A stretch of 64,000 nt of DNA from Megamerina dolium. Taxonomy: Eukaryota > Arthropoda > Insecta > Diptera > Megamerinidae. Position 1 is the first letter of the stretch. Each line of letters starts with the position of its first letter. Location: assembly GCA_963854835.1 (NCBI GenBank), contig OY978525.1, positions 28,977,253 through 29,041,252 of the forward strand, given 5' to 3'. The position numbers were made by a program, and so were the translations under genes. Below, piece by piece: positions 37,701 to 49,645 of this stretch. The notes beneath the pieces were generated by a model. The model made no database searches, had not been told where the DNA came from, and saw nothing but the letters and a program-made list of their open reading frames with translations.

Positions 37701-38395
37701 ATAACTTTTTTTTGTTTTGTTAAGGACGAAATGAACTCTAACTAAGTTAAAACAAATCCTGGATTAGCAATCTGATAAGGACAGCAAAAGGACAAGACCT
37801 CTTAATGAGGCCTAAAAATGATAATGATAAAGTGACACACTTAATTCGTATTCTATTTTAGTTAAATATTCATAAAAATCATATATTCAAAGTTTTCCTA
37901 GTTAATTCTTATTAGAAATTTCCTTTACATTTTCCTATTCAATAGTAGTAAACTTGAAAATTTATTATCGTAACACTTTTCATTTTATTGCAACTATGAC
38001 GCCTACTGGTACATAAATAAATGTGTACTTAAATACTTATATGTACTTTAGTAGCTATTCATATGTACGAATATATAATAAAAATAAACTCTTCACACGT
38101 CACATTTTGCCATAAGATCCTTACAAATAATATATAGTATATAAATATAGTAGTAGTAATAAGTACTAACCATTGCGATTTGTTAACATAAATTGGTCAT
38201 TTTTTATGTGTCTTATATGACTATCCATTTGATTTTATGTATTGTTTATTTTGCAACATAATAAAAATCTTAATAAGTATTACTAAGAGATAGGGTATTA
38301 TTTAATTGTATAATACACATACACAGTACTAGTATATATGTTTTTGAAGAAAATCAACTTTTTGTTAATATACATGTAAAGTAATTTTATAAAAA
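37701..38395. other. AT-rich non-coding sequence
   Basis: Nothing recognised. Confidence 0.5.
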
Positions 38396-39190
38396 CATTA
38401 ACTTTGTAGGGTAGTCCCCATAAGGAGTGGAGATAGGGGATATGTATCTTTGTGCAAAATGTTAAGAAAAAAGTAGTGAGAGTTGGTCTCACATGCTCTA
38501 TCCCCAGTTCCTTGCCAATTGTGGGGTTATTTGATGACTTTTCGGTCATTTTCGGTGCATTTTGTAGGAGAGCTTCCCTAAGGAGTAAAGAGAGGCAGTA
38601 ACTATATTCAGAGAAAATACTCATTAGTAGAAATGAATGAAAGTTGGCCATATATCTAACCCCTCTAGGGGCACCCTGAAAGCAGTGGGGGCTGAATTCA
38701 TAAAATCTTCGATTTTCTAGGGGAAAATTTTTAAGGAATATAGCTAGGGTACAAATAAATTAGGAGAAAATGTTGAGAAAGAAGAATGAAGGAGGATCGG
38801 TTCAATTTCACTGCTCTGGGGATGGTTCTTTGGCAATGATGGCAACATTTATGGATTATTATGTATTTTTTCCGTGCACTTTGTAAGGGAGCTTCTCTAA
38901 GGAGTAAAGATCGGCAAATGCTCAGTTGTAAAAATTAATTGGGATCAGTCATATGTCTTACCCCTTCAGGGGTATTCTGGGAGTGGTGGAAATTACATTA
39001 AAAAAACTTTGATTCTCTAGGGGAACCTCACCAAGGGTTAAAGATAGGGGATAGGCATGTTCAGAAAAAATATTGACGAGAAAAAAAAATAATGGCATAC
39101 ATTCAATCCCCCTAGGCTCGGTTCTATGTATTTTAACTCAACTCTCGTGATTTTTTTGAAGTCCCTATAGCTGCATCCAGACTGGTGATG
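38396..39190 (+). repeat. Tandem array C: about five units of roughly 153 bp
   Basis: The motif AAGGAGTAAAGAT or a variant recurs at 38422, 38580, 38733, 38899 and 39033 (spacings 158, 153, 166 and 134 bp). Each is preceded by TTTTGTAGGGGAGCTTCCCT or a variant, and followed by TTCAGAGAAAATATTGA and TAACCCCTCTAGGGGCACCC-like segments. The last of these is a short palindrome (CCCCTCTAGGGG at about 38661-38672). No coding potential is apparent. Diverged copies occur at 13.9, 14.7, 29.0, 36.8, 43.6 and 45.3 kb. Confidence 0.8.
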
Positions 39191-40570
39191 CAAAATTAAT
39201 TTTGTAATCAATGTCTATGGCTACCCTATGGTTCTGGATGGCTCTACGATATTTACTAATTTTAATTTGCATATAAAGTCATAAACATGGAAACATCGTA
39301 ATTTCGCTTGGTTTTTGAATTGCTCCTTTTTATGTTATTTTATAATTTCGTCTATTCGCTTTGTCACTTTATTTGCGTCTTTTAATGTTTGTGACTAAAC
39401 AAATGACCACGAACGAATGAATGAATGAATGATTAACTGTCCTTTATTTTGTGTGTGTATGTGTGTATATTTAAAATTGGGAGATATGGTCAAAGGGAAT
39501 ATCTTATACACTTGATATATATAATTTTTCTCACTTAGCTCGCACTTAAGTTGTCCTTCTGCTTTATTGTATTCATTGTTGATGTTGTTGCTGTTGGGCT
39601 CTTTTGTTTCATTATTCTCTTTTCACTTTTTACTTTTAACTTTCACAACACAATGCTTAGTATTATGTTGTTGAGCTTCCGTCACAAACTGTTAGTCGGT
39701 TATTTGATGTGGCATGCACATTGCACGGTATGCTAACGGAAATAAGCACATAAGAACCGGAAGGTATTCCTCAATCTTGCTTTTGTATTTCTGTTTTTTT
39801 TTTACATCTTTATTATTTATTTTCGAATTTTTCCTTTTATTACATTACATATGTATAGGATTTGTTTGTTTTTTTTTTTTTGTTCTCTCATTTTAGTTTG
39901 GCTTTCTTCATTCTCGTATACATTTTAATACGTTTGTCGTCATAATTTTGCTATTTTTAGTTACGGCTACAGGAACGTCAACACATACATACAACGGTCT
40001 CTGTGTTTGTATGGCTATGTTCCTATACACATATATTCGCGCCATTTTATGGCTTTCCTTTAGACATTATTCTTTTAGCTTTTTAAGTGTCACTTAGCCG
40101 TTTTGTATATACATGTTTGTTTCTGTGTATGTGTCTGTTCTTTTTGTTTTATATTTTTGGAAAGGATTTCTTTTGTGGTTTGGCATATATGTAAAGATAT
40201 ATCTCATAGGGAGTGTGCAACGGAATGATGAGAGAGAGAGAGAGGACGAGAGTAGGAGATGTAGAGTTATCGTTAGTAGTCAACAGAGAAAAAGGCTATT
40301 GCAAATATTTGAATGTATGTCTGCATAAATCTATGTACATATATGCTCATATGTATGCATATTGATGTCATAAACTTTATTCTAAAGACCATATAGTATA
40401 TGCCACATACATAAAAGCAAATACACATGGCTTTGGTGAGTTCTTCACCAAAAGTGGTTTGTTTGTTATTTGTACTAATAGGATTAGACATTCGAAATTG
40501 GCTTAAAATAAGAAATACGAATTTGTGTTATATTTTGTTTCTGGTGGGAATTGGAAAAACATATATGCAT
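39191..40570. other. AT-rich non-coding sequence
   Basis: Nothing recognised beyond microsatellite-like GAAT and GAGA runs (39411-39430, 40231-40245). Confidence 0.5.
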
Positions 40571-40650
40571 ATTAGGTTGGGTCAAATTTTTAGGCAGAAA
40601 AAAAGTGCTTCAAAGTTTATTTTAAGAAATAAAATAATCGTCTACGAGTA
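40571..40650 (+). mobile_element. Possible isolated mariner terminal repeat
   Basis: TTAGGTTGGGTCAAATTTTT at 40572 resembles the outer end of mariner-family terminal inverted repeats. No partner end or transposase could be found nearby. Confidence 0.25.
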
Positions 40651-41019
40651 ATTCTAAGTAAAATAACCAATGACATCATTGATCTAAATTAAATTGTAAT
40701 ATTCCAGTAAGAGCAAATTTAATCAAATAAAGGCTTCTCTACAAAATAAACCTAAAATGGAATATAAATCGATTAAAAACCCCATAATTAACTATCAGTC
40801 GCAAGTGAAACATATGTAAACAGTGGCGTGTTCTCTAAGATGCCAAGACCATCATTTTGTTGACAATAGGTACTTCGTCTTGTCCTCGTTTGTCATACAT
40901 ACATACATTTCTACTTATTTACTTACTTACTTAGTACATCTATTTATAATATGTATCACGGATGGAAAATATTATAATTTTATGAATGGATACACAAGTT
41001 CGTGAATTGATATTACCTT
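40651..41019. other. AT-rich non-coding sequence
   Basis: Nothing recognised. Confidence 0.5.
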
Positions 41020-41475
41020 ATACAGAGTGACTCAATAGAATAGTACGTTCGAAATTTATTTAATTTACTTTATTGGTTTTTGAGTTCTTTTTATGAGATT
41101 TTTTCAGCCAAAATTAAGTTCCAACATGAATTTAGAATAAACTTTGTGATAGATTTTTGTATGGGAAATTTGTCAAAAAATTCGATACTATTTTTAAGTT
41201 GGAACTTAATTTTTATTATGAATATGCGACAATATATGCACCAAATTATACCATGAGGGTAAAATTGGCTTTTGAAAATTATATGTGGCCAAGATTTTGG
41301 CCTACTTCAATTTATCAATTAGCGTCGAACAGTTATAATTTGCGCTTCAACTTTAATTTATTCCAAGAGAAGGCTTTGTTAGATAAACACCAGAAAATTT
41401 GTATTTAAACTTGAAAACACTCCACTCCAGGAGTGTTTGAACGTATCCTACTGTTTCATGTGTTTGTAAGTCGTT
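41020..41475. mobile_element. Possible MITE with imperfect terminal inverted repeats
   Basis: The left end (ACAGAGTGACTCAATAGAAT then AGTACGTTCGAA) and the inverted right end (ACATGAAACAGTAGGATACG then TTCAAAC) align imperfectly over about 30 bases. The interior also contains inverted pieces (AAGTTCCAAC near 41116, GTTGGAACTT near 41197). The open frame at 41157-41408 looks incidental. This would be a Tc1/mariner-type non-autonomous element. Confidence 0.4.
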
Positions 41476-41639
41476 TTGTAAAAAATGCATTTTTTATTCA
41501 CACGGATACATTAAATAACAATGCTAATGCACTAGGAACACAAAAATATTCTTAAATAATCACAATGAGCTGCTGTATGATGCTTTTCTGGACTCAGAAA
41601 GTCAGAAAGTTTTATTTTTAACTCTGATAAAGGGAGGGA

Positions 41640-41997
41640 AAATAGAAAAAAAATACGTGGCATTTATAGGCCCCGAAGGGCTTTTTGATCAAATTTCGCT
41701 TTCAGTTCTGTTGGCCATGTTAAGTTTTAGACAGTATTAGAAGAGATCTACTTATTTTAGCCGGTTCCAAACGACAGAACCCTTGTGACATCACTATTTC
41801 GGAGCCTTGTCACAAAGCTCTTTTAGAAGCTTTGTCATGGAAAATTCTTACTGCTGGAAGAATTGCCAATTCCTTGCCGACAAGTGGGTACCATTCGAAA
41901 GAAAAATTTTCCATATTAATGTTGTGCTTCAGCTGGAAATTGAACGCACGACCTACAACAGAAGGCCAATACATTAATCACTGTGTTACGGCATCCA
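41640..41997 (-). mobile_element. SINE copy, tail type A, minus strand
   Basis: The head is near 41997, where the minus strand reads GGATGCCGTAACACAGTGAT (degenerate A box). The body contains TTCGAATGGTACCCACTTGTC and CGGCTAAAATAAGTAG. The tail reads AAAAAGCCCTTCGGGGCCTA and ends in an A/T stretch at 41640. It is more diverged than the 8.0-kb copy; the B-box area is damaged and no target-site duplication is clear. Confidence 0.8.
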
Positions 41998-42179
41998 TTT
42001 TAATGGCGATAGAGCGCTTTTTAGACATTTTTTTTCGCGGCAGATTCGTGGTCTGCGGGAGCTGTGAGTTAATTTTTTATTCGGAACTATATAGACTACT
42101 AACGAAGTGCCTACTATTGCCGAAAGGCTACTACTAGGAAGAGAAGAAATTGTTTTTTCATGACTGAAAAAGACAGTAC

Positions 42180-42690
42180 TCTCTGGGAAAAGATCGGAAA
42201 ACTGGATAAGAAAGCATTAGCCATATTCTAGAATGCGGTTATTCGGGAAATTGCAGTGTCGTGTCACACAATTAACTTTCTGTAACGCCATTGAAGCCGA
42301 AATTTATATTATTGATCAATTCGTACAGGATAAAGGCTAAGGAGCTTAAGTACAACCCATTTGTGTAGGCAGTTAGGGAGCCGTCAAGGCACTCTATAAT
42401 TTATGAAGCATTGCAGAGAATATCCATGTATGATCCGACATCACGAGATTGAGCTCTGCTGGGTTCCTGGTCGTTGAGGTAAACTCAATAATGGAAACTG
42501 CCGACAAATATGCAAGACATATATTAGAACAATTGGAGGAGCAATGGGTGGCAGACATTTTTAGACCGCTAATGGAAATACAAAATTGACCACAGCAAAG
42601 GGATAAGCGAACAGAAGGTGGAATTTAGACATTGGAGATCGAACATCTGGACATCGAAATATATGACTGTAGCTAACCTTATGTCATAAA
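42180..42690 (+). pseudogene. LOA/I-type LINE relic 3 (RNase H remnant)
   Basis: Frameshifted plus-strand sequence gives QAVREPSRHSIIYEALQRIS (about 42369-42425). Then come ELCWVPGR-like residues from GAGCTCTGCTGGGTTCCTGG (about 42450-42475) and ADKYARHILEQLEE (about 42502-42545). The order VREP...YEAL...CWVPG...ADKYAR matches the RNase H C-terminal half, including the region of the conserved Trp-Val-Pro-Gly-His. Strongly decayed; no tail was found. Confidence 0.55.
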
Positions 42691-43599
42691 TCATTGAACT
42701 AAAAATAATTAGTTTTTATGTTTTATATGAATATTTGTGTTCATATTGAATCACTCAATATTACTGTGATAGGTATTGCGAGAGATTGAGAGAAAGAAAT
42801 ACTAAATAGCTTGTTATCATATTTTTTCTTTGATTTTATTTTCGCTATACTAAATTCAAAATAAGAATAAGCAAAGAGTATTTATAATAATAGCCATTGT
42901 ACGATAATAGCAGCAATAATATGATATATTGTGTGTATGTGTGTTATACATACTTGAAAACAGCTAATAATTATTGTGGACTAACTAAATTTAATTCAAT
43001 TTATATGTGATGGTCATTTGGAAAACAGGCAAACAAACAAAATATAAAAATATTGTACAAATAAAATAAAGAATGACAACAAATTAGAGTAGAAAAACAG
43101 CAAAGCAAATAAAATGAGTTTCTTTTGAATTCAAGGTCATTCAACACTATTAAAGTGACGTTAACAGAATCGGGGCATACGAGGCAAAAAAGACGATGTA
43201 GATTGGAACATAAATACAAGTATGCTCGTATATAAAAATACACATAGCAAAAAACAAAAAAACAAAAAAACTGAACACATAAGTGGAGAAGAAAAATGTC
43301 CATGTGATTATTAAAAACATATATTATTTTTGAATTGCTTGTTTTTATTTTCTCTTAAACATGTGTATTTCATGTTTATACCTACCTACCAACATATTTT
43401 GACCAATAAGTTTTTGTGAATATATATATAAAGTATAGCATACATTATATGAATGTTTGAGTGTGTACGATAAAAGCATGGAGCACCAGGAGAAATTTAT
43501 TTTTGGGTCCTACATATTCATATTCAAATCGTACATACTACTTGTTTGTTTACCACAATCGTTGTACTAGTGGTGTTTGAAAAATCTTATTTTTCAATA
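42691..43599. other. AT-rich non-coding sequence
   Basis: Nothing recognised. Confidence 0.5.
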
Positions 43600-44340
43600 T
43601 TTTTGGAATATTTTTCTCATCATTTTTCAATTGATAGCAAATTGAAGGGAAGATTAAGGGAAAAGTATGAATGTTGGGAACAATGTTGGGGTGATTGAAT
43701 AATTGGAATCGGTCATAAATATCAGCCTACTAGGAAGCATTGCAAGCCAATTTGGTAAAAATATCAATTTTGTAAGAAAGCGCTTTGAAGAGGTGAAGAT
43801 AGTGGGTAAATATGTTACGGAGAAATGTTAGGGAAAAAATATTGATGAGGCTGAGTTTTACAACAGATTACTCTAGAAGTGATTACTAGGCAGATATATA
43901 AATAATTCTCGATTTTAAGGTGTTTTTGGGTTCATTTTGTATGGCAGCTGTCTGAAGTGTTGTGTATGTTCGAGAAAAAGTTAGAATAGGTGAAACTAAT
44001 GGGAATCCAACATACATTTCACCCTCCAATAGGCGATTTTGGGGCAACCATAAGGATATTGGGCTGTTTTCGGCTGTATTTAGTTCAATTTGTGGAAATG
44101 CAGGGTAAGTACTTTTAGAGAAAATGTTACGGTGAAAAAATAAATGAGTATAGGTCATATATTCAAACACTCTAGAGACACCCCCTGAGGGCTGGGAACG
44201 TATTTCATAAAAATGTAAATTTTGTAGGAGAATCTCTCTAAAAGGTAGAAATTGGGTTTGCAAGTATAGTATTTCAAAAGCATATCATTAGTAATATTAA
44301 ATTGCATCGGATAATGTGGCAATTATCTTCAAGTTGAAGT
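43600..44340 (+). repeat. Tandem array C, 5' part, interrupted by a mariner relic
   Basis: About four diverged family C units. Anchors include ATTTTGTAAGAAAGCGCTTT, CATTTTGTATGGCAGCTGTC and AATTTTGTAGGAGAATCTCT. GGTCATATATTCAAACACTC plus TAGAGACACCCC-like segments precede them. The array resumes at 45262 beyond the mariner. Confidence 0.7.
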
Positions 44341-44344
44341 ATAA

Positions 44345-45258
44345 ATAATATATTTTTCTTCAGCTCCAACTATATCAACGTTTATGCCTACAAAATCCCA
44401 TTTGCGGGAAATTTTGCTTTTTTGTCTACAAACCAAAAAAAAAGTGCAGTGAAAAGTGCGTGAAGCATGCTATGTGAAGCTCCATCACTTTCAATTTGTC
44501 AATTTTGGTTTATACGATTCAAAAGTGATGGTTGTGATACATCCATTAAGTGTGTGAATGGAAGGCGAACAATGTTTGATGACGATGAATTGGAAGCTTT
44601 ATTGGACGAAGATTCGACAAGCCAATTTCATTGCTTCTAAAAAACATGGATATGATCTAGAAAATGGTCAATTGGGTTCCATATGAATTGAGACTAAGAG
44701 GCATGGAAATGTGATTTTACATGTATAAAATGGTGCTTCAACGATACAAAGAGAAGTCTTTTTTGTATCGTATCGTTGCAGGCGACGAATTGTATGATAC
44801 CTTATGAAGCATCCAAATCGACTCCAAAGCCGAATTTGTATAGTTCTAAGGTGATGCTGTGTATTCGATGGAATCAGAAAGGTATGGTGTATGATGAGCT
44901 ACTAAAACCGGGTGAAATTTAAATTGAAGTGCACTTTGAATCATAAACGATCGGAATAGGCGAATAGACACGAGTCGTTGAACTTCCATCATGACAATGC
45001 TCGGCCACTTGTTGCTCTGCAACCCGTTGTAACCTATTTGGAAAATATCCATCCGCTGTATAGCTCAGACGTTTCTTCTTCTGACTACCACTTATTTCGA
45101 TCAGTGCGGAATGCCTTGTCCAATATGTTCTTGGTCTCAAAAGCTGAGCAGGTCTCCCTCAAATATGGGAAAAAATGTTATAGCTGCCGAAGGAAAACAC
45201 TTGGAAATATATTGTTTAAATTTTTTAAAATAAAGTCTCAACTTCAGGAATAAATCAT
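44345..45258 (+). pseudogene. mariner transposase relic 2, inserted in array C
   Basis: Fragments in order are a DDDELEALLDEDS-like block (about 44579-44620, frameshifted), ENGQLGS (about 44660), and KVMLCIRWNQKGMVYDELLK (about 44850-44910). After these comes LNFHHDNARPLVALQPVVTY (about 44978-45035) with the second catalytic Asp. Then come NIHPLYSSDVSSSDYHLFRS (about 45043-45105) with the third, and a terminal KTLGNIL. HPLYSSD replaces the usual HPPYSPD. The first catalytic block survives only as a diverged AGDELYD (about 44775). There are multiple stops and frameshifts. Confidence 0.75.
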
Positions 45259-45261
45259 TTA

Positions 45262-45555
45262 AAATATACTTCCATAAAAATATCGAAAAAAAGCAAATGG
45301 GTAGGTAATACATTTGACCCCTGTTTTGATAACTACAAGCAGCGAATGGGGTGCAATTTATGAAAACCACAATTTTATAAGAGAGCCCCATACCGATCGG
45401 AATTAAAGTGTGAGTATAGTCTAAGAAAAGTTATAAAAACCAAATTATGGTTCAAGAGTGAGTTCTAGAAAATTTTCCCGCTGTGCCCCATAGCCTGACT
45501 GAGCAATATTTGCTAAATAAGGTGGAAGTCCGTAGCGGGGTTAAGGACTGAAACA
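45262..45555 (+). repeat. Tandem array C, 3' part
   Basis: Family C sequence resumes after the mariner with GGGTAGGTAATACATTTGAC, CCCTGTTTTGAT, AATTTTATAAGAGAGCCCCA and TGAGTATAGTCTAAGAAAAG, at the same order and spacing as upstream. Confidence 0.6.
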
Positions 45556-46385
45556 ATAAAAAAATTGAAATGAAAATTATATTGTATTTAAATACGTTTG
45601 ATATATGTTGTTGTTGTTGCTGCTACTCTCTTTTACCCTTACGAACTAATACTACTACTATTACTATTATGTTTTACGATTATTCTTCAATTTAATCTTA
45701 TGGTATTGTTGTTGCCTTTTGGATTTATTTATTTTCTTATATGTGCGCTTTTTTATTCTATTTTTCATTATGAACGTCTTTCAGTTGGTTGTTGAGCTGG
45801 TTGATACTATTTTTAGAAGGGCTTCAGAAACAAGTGCACATTTATACTAATACAAACATATATAAATATATAAATACTCCTATATGTAGAACATATGAAT
45901 AAAATTTGTTATGTGTATTTACTTCGCTTCGTCGTTTTGTTTTATTATTATTTGTTATGCTTGCTTTTGTTTTGTTAATTTTTTTTTACTTTATATTATT
46001 ATTTATAAATGTCACATTATGCCATAATGTTTGTCTGTTTATGTGTCTGTTGTATTATTTGTGTCTTGATGTATACAATAGTAGTGTAGTGTATATGTGT
46101 TTTACACGTGCATGTATATGTGTTGTCATAAAAAATAAATTTTTGCTTGTTTCTATTGCAACAACAAAACAAAGTGAGCCATATACACGTACAATAATGA
46201 AAATACGTAAAGCAAAAAAGAGTTTTCATTCGTTGAAAAATTTTCTTCAGAAAATAGATCAGCACACTTGGGAATCTTATATTATTTGTATGTATGTATA
46301 CACGCATATACAATACCCAATTTATATTAAGTATGCGTGTTTGACATTGAAATACTGCCTTGTTGCTTGTTGTTGTTTTACTTAC
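45556..46385. other. AT-rich sequence, probably intron of the minus-strand gene
   Basis: Starts immediately after the exon's splice donor on the minus strand. Contains (GTT)n and (ACT)n runs; no further exon is recognised. Confidence 0.5.
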
Positions 46386-46631
46386 CTTAACAAAATGATA
46401 GAATAGAACAGCACCAACTGTTGACAATGCAAACCAAACGAATACAGCAAATGATGAAGCATTCGAAATCTCAAATACATGCAATAGATTTGAAATGATT
46501 AACGAAGCTGCATGACAGAAGAGGAATGGCATAAATAAACGCTCCAAAATATCCCATGGAATTTCAGCATGTCTTTGTGGTAATACAGAGATGGAACCAC
46601 GTCTAAGGGAGGCACGACGTGATGCACGACG
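46386..46631 (-). CDS. Internal exon of an unidentified multi-pass membrane protein
   Basis: An 82-codon exon with no stops, phase 0 at both ends. The minus strand has the acceptor ATATAG directly before CGTCGTGCATC, and the donor GTTAAG followed by GTAAGT (intron from 46385). The peptide opens with RRASRRASLRRGS, three RRxS motifs that match the PKA consensus. PQRHAEIPWDILERL follows. Two hydrophobic segments come next, about residues 32-52 (LFMPFLFCHAASLII...) and 58-78 (ASSFAVFVWFALSTVGAV), separated by HVFEIS, so they probably form a membrane hairpin. The basic segment is then likely cytoplasmic. I do not recognise the family. Codons are mixed and C/G-containing relative to the AT-rich surroundings. 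It is the only convincing host exon here; the neighbouring sequence is presumably intron. Confidence 0.75.
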
Positions 46632-47129
46632 CTATATTTTATATATTGTGGGAACAAACAAAAGGAAATAAAAAGACAGAAAAGCAACAACAAGAAATTA
46701 TTTGTAGGTTAAATAATGTCTGATTTGAAAATTTTATAATAAAATCTATACAATATAAATTGAAATATTAAAAATATATGTATACACATGTACTTAAAGT
46801 ATATATTTCAGTGCTACGAAAAACATGCACAATAATATCATAGAGTTCACTGACCGTTTAAAAATTGACAATGTAGTATATTTTTCTAGCAACTATATGT
46901 ACTGTATAATATTCATATGTGTTTGAGGTAAAAAAGGAATCCATTATTTTTTCACTAGATGGTGTGGTGATATACTGATTCCGTATGTCTCGTAAAATAT
47001 TTTTTAAACATTGGAAAATTTACGTTTTGTATTAAAAAAAAATCTTCTTTTCAATTTTTTGATCGGTCGATTCAATTGTGAGTTGTAAGGCGTAAATGAT
47101 AAAAATACACAAAGATAAACTTTAGAATA
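46632..47129. other. AT-rich sequence, probably upstream intron of the minus-strand gene
   Basis: Begins at the exon's acceptor; nothing else recognised. Confidence 0.5.
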
Positions 47130-47829
47130 TTTCACGGTTTTCCTTTAAAAGTCGTAAGTCAGGCGTCTGAAATTATGAGTGGTTTTTATGGTCCCGATAT
47201 TATTACAGTCAATTACATTCAATTTTGGTTTCATCGATACCGATCCGTTCAAGTAAACGTGTCATCGAAAATGCCGATAAAATTATGGAGACGATCTGAG
47301 TAGATCGGCATTTTAATAGTCGTAGCATTACGCAAGAGCTTAAGGTCAACTCCAAAGAATTTTAGACCATCAATATTTGGTTGTCGCACGAATTGACATA
47401 CGACAACATTGTTGAAAACGATGGTAGTTAAGGCGTTCTTAAGGTAAGAAGGCACAAATGATCATTGAAAATTCATGAGACTGAAAATGAATAATGTTAT
47501 TTCCATATGACCAAACACTAAATTCGGAGAACTAATGTCAACAATTGGGCCGTTTGAAGCAGCCAGAATAGGGCCAACAGGACGTGTTGTATTACTGCAG
47601 GACAACACCAGGTCACATACGTCTAAGCTACTAAATTGACATCGAGAGAAGATTGTCAAAATCATTAAATCAAGTTCTTGGCGGAAAGAGATGAAAGCTT
47701 CTATGAGAGAGGTACATCTAATGAAGTTACCATTAAAAAGGTAATGAATTATAAAATAAAACCTCGCATGCTTGGCATGCTTGGCAGACAATCGAAATCA
47801 TGCTAAATAATGTATTGAAAAAAATTACC
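47130..47829 (+). pseudogene. mariner transposase relic 3 (different subfamily)
   Basis: Frameshifted plus-strand blocks in order: FNFGF/FHRYRS (about 47219-47255); SSKMPIKLWR, equivalent to the VENVDKIME region (about 47263-47295); and SLRSTPKNFR (about 47337-47365). After a deletion come PYDQTLNSEN and CQQLGRLKQPE (about 47505-47565). VVLLQDNTRSHTSKL (about 47587-47630) carries the second catalytic Asp as QDN. The C-terminal KLPLKR follows (about 47720-47740). The order matches mariner transposases of the type with YGQTLNS and HQDNARPHTS. The blocks around the first and third Asp are missing or unreadable. It abuts a family E array copy. Confidence 0.6.
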
Positions 47830-48380
47830 TTACAGTCGGCACATAATACTAATCTACACTCGAAATATGGTTTACGAAATACTTTATAGGTTATGGGGGT
47901 TTTAAAAGGGATAATTTAAAGGAGATCTATTAGATAATTCCGAGGCTTAGTATGAGAACTATATAAAAAGTGGTAGTGGGTTACCTCTTTCTTGTAAATA
48001 TAATTAATTTTACAATATTAATCCACACCTTAAATCTGGTTGTTCTACGCTGAATAGTTCGTGAGTTATGGCGGTTAACATTTTTGTTAATTTCCTCAAC
48101 TTTGTATGGGAGCCCCAATAAGAAGTGGGCGTGGCACACTGATTTTCTGCCAGATTATACCCGACTATCATATTAGTTTAAGCGTCAATTATAGTTATTC
48201 TAGACAGAATAGTGCAGAAGTTACAGCTGTTTCAATTTAAAAGAAGTACATACATTTTGTATAGGAGCTACTATAAAAAGTAGGCGTGGCTCTCCCATTT
48301 TTGGCGGGATTATGTAGTGGTATAATATAGCTCCATGTGTCAAATATTGTTGTTCCAGATGGTATATTAAGTGAGTTACT
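47830..48380 (+). repeat. Array family E, truncated copy
   Basis: Begins with CTTACAGTCGGC, the same 12 bases found at the left edge of the 53.6-kb element. It contains GTGGGCGTGGCACACTGATT, TTCTGCCAGATTAT and GAAGTTACAGCTGTTTCAAT, all shared with that element. Anchors (TTTGTATGGGAG-like) lie at about 47947, 48101 and 48256, spaced 154-155 bp. It stops where a SINE fragment begins; the distal end with GACG repeats and the right terminal repeat are missing. Confidence 0.8.
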
Positions 48381-48385
48381 TTGCG

Positions 48386-48683
48386 AGGGGTTCAATCCCC
48401 TGCTGAGCATAACAAAATTTAATATCGCCAAGTAATTGACAATTTTTCCGGTAACAATTTGAAAAAAATGCTTCTTAAAAGAGCCTTGTGACAAAACTAA
48501 GTTAAAGGGATGTTACAATGGTTCTGCCGTTCGGAACCGGCTAATATAAGTACGTCCCTTCTAATGGTGTCCAAAATTTAACACGCACAACAGTATTGGA
48601 AGAGAAGCTCGGTGGTATCACTATAGGTCTTTCTGGCCTAAATGTGTCCTCTCAGAGAGAGGGTAACCACAAACCTAAACCTA
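48386..48683 (+). mobile_element. SINE lacking its A box, tail type B
   Basis: The copy starts at the B box (GGGTTCAATCCCC) and so lacks the A-box half of the tRNA head. The body is slightly shortened. The tail is type B: GCTCGGTGGTATCACTATAG, GTCTTTCTGGCC, hairpin CCTCTC-AGA-GAGAGG, then (AAACCT)n. It joins directly onto the family E array. Confidence 0.8.
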
Positions 48684-49051
48684 TGGCATAGTATGGCAAC
48701 ACTGCCAGAAACGATCGGAACAAAAGTTAAGTTTATGTTATCTTCTCAAAAGAGTAGAGAATTTTGTTTCGTTGATCTTTCGATTCTCAAAGTTCTGAAC
48801 ACGAATCTGCCTTTAAAAGGCTCAATTTAAAATAGTGTCTTTCAAATCTATTATTGTTCCCAATATGGACTACATGGATTTAATAATTAATTATACAGTA
48901 CACGGAAAAGTGCGCGCTTTAGACATTCTATTATGGACCACATCCTCTAATTTCATGTTTTCCATATTTTTTATTCCTTTGCAATAAAGTTCATTTCTTA
49001 TTGTGTTAAAATAGTGCTGAGTTGTTTTATTGTCTGCTATGACAATGCTTG
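48684..49051. other. AT-rich non-coding sequence
   Basis: Nothing recognised. Confidence 0.5.
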
Positions 49052-49052
49052 T

Positions 49053-49283
49053 GGGTGCATAGCTCAGTGATTAGTAGATCGGCATTCTGATATGTAGGTC
49101 GTTGGTTCAATCACCGGCTGAAGCAAATAGAATATTGAAAAGATGTTTATTTTGAAAGGTATCGACATGTCGACAAGCAATTGGTAATTATTCCAACAGC
49201 AACTATTTCCCATGAAAAAACTTCCAAGAGAGCTCTGTGACAAAGCTCTGAAAAAGTGATGCCAAAAGAGAACTGCACTTTGT
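49053..49283 (+). mobile_element. 3'-truncated SINE
   Basis: The head is good (TAGCTCAGTGATTAGTAGAT; B box GGTTCAATCACCGGC). The body runs through CTGTGACAAAGCTCTGAAAA to GTGATGCCAAAAGAGAACTG and then ends, so the tail is absent and its type is unknown. Confidence 0.8.
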
Positions 49284-49593
49284 AAGGGGCCAGTATAACA
49301 TAATCGTATTATTGTACATTCTGTTTAAATAAAACTAAAATATTGATATATAATACATTAATTTATATATGTGTATGAATTATATGAATGTATTTCAATT
49401 TTTATCAAATTAATTCATGTAATTTAAGTTACAATGAAATATTTATACTAATTATTTACAACATATATTGTAATGTTTTTCCCTTTTACATTTATCCAAA
49501 ATAGCCAGCAATTATCATTTAAAATATGTACATTTATATTCAAAAAGATTCACATAAGTACATATATACTTTAATATATATATATATATATAC

Positions 49594-49645
<52 letters not shown>

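Noticed and set aside
45906..46547. Long overlapping frames on both strands (166 and 176 codons)
   Set aside because: Only 46386-46631 on the minus strand has splice sites and coding-like codons. The rest of both frames is intronic T/A-rich sequence.
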